Below are positions 58,758-64,000 of a stretch of DNA of 64,000 bases, one piece after another. The notes below the pieces were generated by a model, which was not told where the DNA came from, searched no databases, and saw only the letters and a program-made list of their open reading frames with translations. The position numbers and the translations under genes are program-made. The stretch comes from Collimonas arenae. Lineage in GTDB: Bacteria; Pseudomonadota; Gammaproteobacteria; Burkholderiales; Burkholderiaceae_D. The number at the start of each line of letters is the position of its first letter. Within the stretch, counting starts at the first letter, position 1. The stretch spans positions 992,001 to 1,056,000 of the forward strand of contig NZ_CP013233.1 in the NCBI RefSeq assembly GCF_001584165.1, read 5' to 3'.

Positions 58758-60025
58758 TTAGGTCACGGCTTCTTGTTGCGCGCTGATTTCGTAGTCTGTA
58801 TCGACCAGGATTTGGCGCAGCGATTCGACCGCGTCCCAGACGTCGATAAATCGCGTGTAAAGCGGCGTGAAACCGAAGCGCATCACTTGCGGTTCGCGGT
58901 AATCGCCGATCACACCGCGTGCGATCAGTGCGCGCATGATGCCGTAGCCGTGCGCGTGCGCGAAGCTGACGTGGCTACCGCGCTGCGCATGATCACGCGG
59001 CGTGACCAGTGTCAATTGCTGACCGGCGCATCGGCTTTCCACCAAGGCGATGAACAGGTCGGTCAACGCCAGCGATTTGGTGCGCAACGCCTGCATGTCG
59101 GTCTGCGCGAAGATGTCCAGGCCGGATTCCACCATCGCCAGCGACACGATCGGCTGGGTGCCGCACAAGGCGCGGCGGATGCCGTCGGTTGGCGCAAAAT
59201 CGGGCTGCATCGTGAATGGCGCGCGATGTCCCCACCAGCCCGACAAAGGCTGGCGGAATTGCGCGTGATGGCGTGGAGCGATCCAGGCAAAGGCCGGCGC
59301 ACCGGGGCCGCCGTTCATGTACTTGTAGGTGCAACCGACGGCGAAATCGGCATTGGCTGCATGCAGGTCGATCGGCAGTGCGCCGGCGGAATGCGCCAGA
59401 TCCCACAACACCAATGCGCCATGTGCCTGTGCGGCGGCCGTCACTGCCTGCATGTCATGCAGGTGACCGCTGCGGTAATTCACGTGAGTCAGCATCAGCA
59501 CAGCGGTTTCCGCATTCACTGCGGAGGAAAGTTCTTGCGGCGAATCGACCAGGCGGATGCGGTAGCCGCGATCCAGCCATTCCGCCAGGCCCTGGGCCAT
59601 GTAGATGTCGGTCGGGAAGTTGTCGCGTTCGGTAACGATCACCTTGCGCGTCGCGCTGTCCGGCTGCGAAGCTTGCATCTGCAGCGCGGCGGCTAGCATC
59701 TTGAACAGGTTGATCGACGTCGAATCGGTGATGACCACTTCGTTGTCGCCGGCCCAATTAATGGCGCCAGCTTGTTACCCAGCCGTGCGGGCAGATCGAA
59801 CCAGCCGGCCTTGTTCCAGCTGCGTATCAGGTCGTTGCCCCATTCCTCTTCGATCACTTTCTGGGCGCGTTGCAGTGCCGCTTTCGGGCGTGCGCCCAGC
59901 GAATTGCCGTCGAGGTAAACGACGCCGGGCGGCAGCGCGAATTGCGCGCGCAGCGGCGCCAGTGGATCGTTCGCATCAAGTGTTTCACAAGCTGCGCGAG
60001 TGTTGATGTGCTTGATCATTGCCAT
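58758..60025 (-). CDS. kynU: Kynureninase, frameshifted in this sequence
   Basis: Splits kynurenine into anthranilate and alanine with PLP. The N-terminal part ([20 protein letters not shown]) and the rest ([20 protein letters not shown] as the restored joint, then [20 protein letters not shown] with the PLP lysine) lie in different frames. The break is at 59753-59755 (CCC, expected CCCC). Restored length is about 422 residues, normal. It sits between kynB and kynA. The start at 60025 ([10 protein letters not shown]) or 60019 is uncertain by two codons. Confidence 0.93.
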
Positions 60026-60037
60026 GTTCCAGAAGAG

Positions 60038-60685
60038 TTAAAGAGGCCGCAATATCGCCCTGACCGGGCTGGCATCGAGGCCGGCCAGGCGCAGGGGCAG
60101 GGCAATCAGTTCGTAATCGCCGGCGCCAATCGCATCGAGCACGATACCTTCGAGTATCGCCATGCCGTGGCGGCGTACTGCGTGGTGCGCCAGCATGTTT
60201 TTTGATTCCTGCGGGTCGAGCGATGGCGTATCGACGCCGATCAGACGCACGCCATGCTGCGCCAGCAGATCGATGGTCTCTGGCGCAACGGCCGCAAATG
60301 CCGGATCCCATTCGGCTTGCGGTGCGCTGGCATAAGTACGCAACAGCACGCGCGGCGGCACATCATTCAGTGCATGCGCAATGTCTTGCGGCTTGACCGG
60401 CGAAGCGCCGATGCAATGGATCACGCGGCAGGGGCCGATGTAGGCATCAAGCGCGACCTGGTCAATGGACAAGCCTTGCGGATCGTAATGGGAAGGTGCA
60501 TCGCAATGTGCGCCGGTATGCGTGGAGAGGGTTATCCGACTGACATGCACGGGGCAACCTTCGGCGATTTCCCAAGTGGTTTGCGCACTGAAGGTGGTGT
60601 CGCCCGGCCAGACTGGAATACGTGGGGAAAGAATGGGGCTGATGTCCCAGATGGGTTTGGAGGCACTGTGGGCATTGTTCGTCAT
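60038..60685 (-). CDS. kynB: Kynurenine formamidase (cyclase family)
   Basis: 215 residues. Hydrolyses N-formylkynurenine to kynurenine. The metal-binding pattern [19 protein letters not shown] is the cyclase-family signature, and [17 protein letters not shown] is a late conserved block. It is the first gene of the kyn set and is divergent from the Lrp-type regulator gene. The gap to kynU is 12 bases. Confidence 0.95.
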   Translation of the reverse strand: MTNNAHSASKPIWDISPILSPRIPVWPGDTTFSAQTTWEIAEGCPVHVSRITLSTHTGAHCDAPSHYDPQGLSIDQVALDAYIGPCRVIHCIGASPVKPQDIAHALNDVPPRVLLRTYASAPQAEWDPAFAAVAPETIDLLAQHGVRLIGVDTPSLDPQESKNMLAHHAVRRHGMAILEGIVLDAIGAGDYELIALPLRLAGLDASPVRAILRPL

Positions 60686-60783
60686 TGGCGTGGCACGATA
60701 GTCGATTCGACGAAATATTTTAGGCGAGCTGATTAGAATTTTTCTACGAAATTACTATACAATTTTGGCTAAATTTAGAATAA

Positions 60784-60801
60784 ATTCAATATTTATTGAA
60801 T
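60784..60801. promoter_or_regulatory. Candidate KynR operator
   Basis: ATTCAATA-TT-TATTGAAT is a near-perfect AT-rich inverted repeat 20 bases before the Lrp-type regulator ATG and in the shared promoter region with kynB. Lrp/AsnC proteins bind such sites. A related half site (TATTGTTGAA) follows at once. Confidence 0.6.
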
Positions 60802-60821
60802 ATTGTTGAAAGATAATTTCA

Positions 60822-61298
60822 ATGCAGCTCGATGCCATCGATTTAAGCATTCTGACGTTGTTGCAGCAGAATGGCCGGATCAGCAACCAAGATCTGGCGG
60901 AAAAGGTTTTCCTGTCGCCGTCTTCGTGTCTGCGCCGGGTGCGCATTCTGGAGGAGGAAGGCATCATCAGCCGCTACAGTGCGTTGCTGAATCCGGAAAA
61001 ACTTGGGCTGGAGCTGGATGTCTTCGTGCAGGTGACAATGCGCCGCGATGTGGAAAGCTGGCATGAGAATTTCATGGAGGCGCTACAGAAATATCCGGAG
61101 GTGGTCGGTTCCTATATCATCACCGGCGATGCCAATTACCTGTTGCGCGTCAAGGCGCGCAACCTGAAACATTATTCCGCTTTCGTGCTGGAAAAACTCT
61201 ATAAGATACCGGGCGTGCTCGATATCCGTTCCAACATCGTGCTGCAGGCGATCAAGGAAACCTACGAATTGCCGCGCGAGCTGTTGCGTGACGGCTGA
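60822..61298 (+). CDS. kynR: Lrp/AsnC-family regulator of the kynurenine genes
   Basis: 158 residues. An N-terminal helix-turn-helix (NGRISNQDLAEKVFLSPSSC) is joined to the RAM ligand domain (VVGSYIITGDANYLLRVKAR). It is divergent from kynB, the arrangement of KynR in Pseudomonas, which activates the pathway when kynurenine binds. The assignment to kynurenine comes from position and family. It may act through the inverted repeat upstream of its own start. Confidence 0.85.
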   Translation: MQLDAIDLSILTLLQQNGRISNQDLAEKVFLSPSSCLRRVRILEEEGIISRYSALLNPEKLGLELDVFVQVTMRRDVESWHENFMEALQKYPEVVGSYIITGDANYLLRVKARNLKHYSAFVLEKLYKIPGVLDIRSNIVLQAIKETYELPRELLRDG

Positions 61299-61328
61299 TC
61301 AATTACCACTAATAGAATTATCAACATC

Positions 61329-61556
61329 ATGGCAAAGACAGTACAAGAAGTTCTGGACCGGCAAAAAGACGGCGCGCAATTCGTGTTGTCGGCGCCCATG
61401 CTCGGTCTCGAAGTCGAGGAATTTGATACCGTTGCGAAGATATGGGTGAAGGAAGGTGGCCCAGGATTTCAGCTGGCCGGCGTACCGCACCGGAAATGCA
61501 TCGACGGCGAATTTTTCATCGACCGGATAACAGTCGTCAAGACCGCGGCGGCTTAA
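61329..61556 (+). CDS. Hypothetical protein, 75 residues
   Basis: Lies 30 bases after the regulator gene in the same direction. I do not recognise it. Visible: TVQEVLDRQKDGAQFVLSAP near the start and GEFFIDRITVVKTAAA at the end. A small soluble protein with no signal peptide. Nothing in the sequence links it to tryptophan breakdown. A hairpin lies downstream. Confidence 0.6.
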   Translation: MAKTVQEVLDRQKDGAQFVLSAPMLGLEVEEFDTVAKIWVKEGGPGFQLAGVPHRKCIDGEFFIDRITVVKTAAA

Positions 61557-61631
61557 CCGGTTCGCCGCGTGCGCAGCCGATCCGTTTTTCGGACTTGACG
61601 GGATGACGCCAAGCCCGGCAGATAGAAGGTG

Positions 61632-61657
61632 AAACGGGTGAGGGAAATCACCCGTTT
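61632..61657. terminator. Hairpin between converging genes
   Basis: AAACGGGTGA pairs with TCACCCGTTT around GGGAAA. It is a perfect 10-bp stem between the 75-residue gene and the leftward VOC gene, but the T run is short (TTTG). Confidence 0.5.
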
Positions 61658-61673
61658 GTGATACGTCGGTTTG

Positions 61674-62084
61674 TCACACTTCTTTTTCGCAGTTGATCAT
61701 CCACGAGATGCCGAACTGATCCTGGACCATGCCGAAGCGTTCGGCCCAGAAGGTTTTGTCGAGAGGCATTGTTATGTTGCCGTTCTTGACCAGCGCATGA
61801 TAGAAGCGTTCTGCATCAGCGATCTTGTCGACGTTGATTGATAGCGAAACGCCCTGCGGCTTCTGGTAATACCCCGGGGGACAGTCGGATCCCATCACCG
61901 CCATGCCGTTGAATTCCAGATGGATGTGCATGATTTTGTCGCGCCATTCAGGTGCGGTTTGCTCCGCCATCGGTGAATTCCCGTGCGTCAGCATGAAGAC
62001 GATTTTGCCGCCAAGTGCCTGTTCATAGAACTTGAATGCGGCTTCGCATTGACCGTCGAAATTAAGATAGGGAATCAATTTCAT
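61674..62084 (-). CDS. VOC-fold protein (PhnB/glyoxalase-like)
   Basis: 136 residues with the PhnB-like start KLIPYLNFDGQCEAAFKFYE and GKIVFMLTHGNSPMAEQTAP. The C-terminal WAERFGMVQDQFGISWMIN is characteristic. Members may bind small molecules or metals, or give resistance; most have no known substrate. It is the third of three leftward genes, after the YciI/DGPF and SRPBCC proteins, a recurring combination in proteobacteria and actinobacteria. Confidence 0.88.
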   Translation of the reverse strand: MKLIPYLNFDGQCEAAFKFYEQALGGKIVFMLTHGNSPMAEQTAPEWRDKIMHIHLEFNGMAVMGSDCPPGYYQKPQGVSLSINVDKIADAERFYHALVKNGNITMPLDKTFWAERFGMVQDQFGISWMINCEKEV

Positions 62085-62139
62085 GATGCAATCCTTTAAT
62101 GAGTGATTGAATATGCCGCTCGTATGGGAATCAGTGCAC

Positions 62140-62667
62140 TTATTTTTCCGCGACGGCTTTCAGGTTGGCCAGACCGGCTTCAAAATCCTTGCCGATCATA
62201 TGGTCCATATCAAAAAACAGGCCCATCACTTTCGAAATGAAAGGCGAAGGGCCATACATGGCCCAAGTGACAATGTTGCCGTCGCCTTGGGGTTCTACGG
62301 TAAATTCGGCAGTGTTATGAGCTTCAAACGGCTTGAAGAAATCCAGTTTGATCGCGACTTTGGAGGAGGGGGATGCTTCCGTGATTTCCATGCGCCCGGA
62401 ACCCACGTCACTCGAACCGTCCCATGCGTACACGGCACCCACGCCGTTGTCGGCGCCACTGTAGCTTCTCTTCATCGCCGGATCGCGTTTCTCATAAGGC
62501 GACCATGCAGTCCAGTTGTGGAAATTGTCGATCTGGGCAATGATCTTTTCCGGTGCGGCCTTGATGGAGATGGTCCGTTGCACACGGAAAGTGTCGGGCT
62601 TGGTGGCCGCATAGCCCAACACGGCGGCAAGTACGACGACGATGAGAATGGCGATGGTCTTGATCAT
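62140..62667 (-). CDS. SRPBCC (Bet v1/polyketide-cyclase) protein with membrane anchor
   Basis: 175 residues. The first 20 form a membrane helix or uncleaved signal (TIAILIVVVLAAVLGYA), then a START/Bet v1-type fold: FRVQRTISIKAAPEKIIAQI, NFHNWTAWSPYEKRDPAM and the C-terminal helix YGPSPFISKVMGLFFDMDHM. It should hold a hydrophobic ligand outside the cytoplasm or at the membrane. The ligand is unknown. It lies between the YciI-like and VOC genes. Confidence 0.85.
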   Translation of the reverse strand: MIKTIAILIVVVLAAVLGYAATKPDTFRVQRTISIKAAPEKIIAQIDNFHNWTAWSPYEKRDPAMKRSYSGADNGVGAVYAWDGSSDVGSGRMEITEASPSSKVAIKLDFFKPFEAHNTAEFTVEPQGDGNIVTWAMYGPSPFISKVMGLFFDMDHMIGKDFEAGLANLKAVAEK

Positions 62668-62709
62668 GGTTTTCCTTGTTGGGGTGCTGGGATGAAGGGG
62701 GAGTTGCGT

Positions 62710-63135
62710 TTATAGTTTTGCACTCGCAGCGCGCAAGCGTTCCTCTGTTTCCCTGAGTTCGGGGGTGAGCGCATCGCCGAAATCTTCCGCTTCGAATACC
62801 TGGCGCAGCTCAAGTTCGACACCACCGTCGGCGTCGAGGGCAGGCCAGCGTTTGACCCAGGCAATCGCTTCTTCCTTCGATTTCACCTGGATCATCGTGA
62901 AGCCGGCGATCAACTCCTTGGTTTCGGCAAACGGGCCATCGGTTACAGTTGGTTTGCCGCCTGTGAATTTGATGCGCGCTCCCTTGGAGCTAGGTTGCAG
63001 TCCTTCGCCGGCCTGCATGACGCCAGCCTGTATCATTTCTTCGTTGTACTTAATCATTGCTGCAAGCAATTCGCCACTGGGTAGTACGCCCGCTTCGGTC
63101 GCCTGGTCTGCCTTGCGTATGATCATGAATCGCAT
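62710..63135 (-). CDS. YciI-like protein with DGPF motif
   Basis: 141 residues. Starts MRFMIIRKADQATEAGVLPS and has TVTDGPFAETKELIAGF near residue 65, the DGPF domain motif of the YCII family. Such proteins are small dimers with an unproven catalytic His/Asp pair. In many genomes DGPF genes are run by ECF42-type sigma factors. No such sigma gene is next to this one here. It is followed by the SRPBCC and VOC genes. Confidence 0.85.
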   Translation of the reverse strand: MRFMIIRKADQATEAGVLPSGELLAAMIKYNEEMIQAGVMQAGEGLQPSSKGARIKFTGGKPTVTDGPFAETKELIAGFTMIQVKSKEEAIAWVKRWPALDADGGVELELRQVFEAEDFGDALTPELRETEERLRAASAKL

Positions 63136-63746
63136 CTTAAATCTCCATTTGGTTTGAGGTGGTGGGCCGGTGCCACTTTAGTATGGCCGATAAATCCGGC
63201 CTTACTTGTCAGTCGAATTGGTAATCGTTGAATCGACATGTGGCCGACATTTTTTCATGAATATTTTTTCTAGCCTGCTTTTTATTGTTAAAAACAAAAC
63301 CATCTGATCTACGGAAGTGCGGGGGATCTGATGTGTTGGCGCCGGTCTATCGGGCCGTCTGAGTATTACAGATTAGGCAAGCTCAAAATGGATTGCAATT
63401 CAAATTGTGCTGCAGGGGGAGGAAGTTCGATTGAGTCGTGATGATGTAGCTTGGCCCGGCGTGTGTACGGGCCGCATGCAATGGGAGTGAGCGTACGCTC
63501 AAATAATTGAATGGCGATTGCGCGGCAACGTGCCGGTGCATCAGGACGGCATTCCCGGAGCAAACATTCAAAGCCAATATTGCCCAAATTGTAGGCATTG
63601 ACGATTAACGTAGCGTCAACAATGTGCAGCTATAAAAAATTCATATAGATCAAGCACATAACAAAGTCGCAATGAGGTTATCAACAGGACTATCCACAGA
63701 TTCTGTGGGTAACTTTGGCCGGATTGAGAGTTCAATCCGGGAGCGG
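63136..63746. other. Intergenic region with clustered DnaA-box-like sites
   Basis: About 610 bases with no supported gene. Between 63678 and 63712 there are three sites one base off the DnaA box TTATNCACA: TTATCAACA (63678-63686), CTATCCACA (63690-63698) and, on the other strand, TTACCCACA (63712-63704). CCACAGA-T-TCTGTGG forms a perfect inverted repeat across the last two. The short frames at 63366-63598 are not convincing. Confidence 0.5.
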
Positions 63747-64000
63747 TCACTCAATCACTACAGCCATGAACACGGTCGACAGGCTGAGTAGTGTCAGTCC
63801 GAAAATGAAGGCAATGTCGGCATACTGCTCCAGGCGAATGCTTTGCGTGGAGCGCATTGCTGCGTAGGAAAGCATGCCGCTGCTCAGGAACACCAGGCTG
63901 TTGAGAGCCAGCAGGTGCCCGAGCCAGATTGCCAGTCCGCTGAATCTTGCGAGCTTGATGATCGACAGCGCAGTGATGCAGACACCGATCATCGTGGCGG
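63747..64000 (-). CDS. Membrane protein fragment, 5' end outside window
   Basis: At least 81 residues, stop at 63747, with the frame open to the window edge, so the true start is unknown. It contains about three hydrophobic segments (ALSIIKLARFSGLAIWLGHL, ALNSLVFLSSGMLSYAAM, IAFIFGLTLLSLSTVFMAV). An ATG at 63992 is one possible start. I do not recognise the family. The DnaA-like sites lie just beyond its 3' end. Confidence 0.6.
   Translation of the reverse strand, partial: ATMIGVCITALSIIKLARFSGLAIWLGHLLALNSLVFLSSGMLSYAAMRSTQSIRLEQYADIAFIFGLTLLSLSTVFMAVVIE

Noticed and set aside
63366-63598. Two short leftward frames in the last intergenic region
   Set aside because: No start signal, no recognisable pattern, and they overlap each other.

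Overview
The window looks like chromosomal DNA of a betaproteobacterium, most likely Burkholderiales/Oxalobacteraceae (Collimonas- or Herbaspirillum-like). That placement rests on recalled protein families and gene order: rpsU-yqeY-dnaG-rpoD, yebC-purD-hemF-nadD-rsfS-rlmH-maf-rng, and a sigma-70 with a long Lys/Ala/Pro-rich N-terminal tail. No search was run. Most of the window is housekeeping DNA. I see no prophage, CRISPR array or complete transposon.

Layout. 1-3300 is a scar-like accessory stretch: the end of a GGDEF cyclase, a REP/MITE-type palindrome, a remnant of a TolC/NodT-type outer-membrane channel, two genes of unknown function, a truncated IS21-family element, and a CAU-anticodon tRNA with odd D- and T-arms. 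3400-9010 is the macromolecular-synthesis block (rpoD, dnaG, yqeY, rpsU). 9175-21850 carries a flavoprotein, a YbdK-type ligase, a cation/proton antiporter, ybiB, an ECF sigma factor with a very small zinc-finger anti-sigma factor, tsaD, rhlE, gluQ, a LysR regulator facing a flavodoxin-like protein, and trhO. 21949-30641 holds dnaE, msbA and three glycosyltransferases that probably act on lipopolysaccharide. 30658-37788 is a long leftward run for RNA, ribosome, NAD, haem and purine functions (rng, maf, rlmH, rsfS, nadD, hemF, purD, yebC).

37890-48113 has a HerA-like ATPase, a DMT exporter, a quinone reductase with a 59-residue membrane protein behind it, a DUF4136 lipoprotein, pepN, fbp and a DUF2726 protein preceded by a perfect 28-bp palindrome. 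48155-57865 has a membrane GGDEF cyclase, an FMN-binding oxidase-like protein, a PhzF protein, an overlapping M14-peptidase/hydrolase pair, a stress protein, gltS, and an exported NUC1 nuclease followed by two unknown proteins. 57896-61298 is the kynurenine pathway (kynB-kynU-kynA) with a divergent Lrp-type regulator, which converts tryptophan to anthranilate. 61329-64000 has a VOC/SRPBCC/DGPF cluster, a gap with clustered DnaA-box-like sites, and a membrane-protein fragment cut by the window end.

A cross-cutting observation: six genes (LysR, dnaE, DUF4136, pepN, the second GGDEF protein, kynU) are each broken by one or two missing bases in short same-base runs, eight sites in all. The tRNA also appears one base short in a G run. 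Because dnaE is essential, I read these mainly as base-calling errors, not gene decay. The frameshifted genes are therefore annotated over their full restored span.
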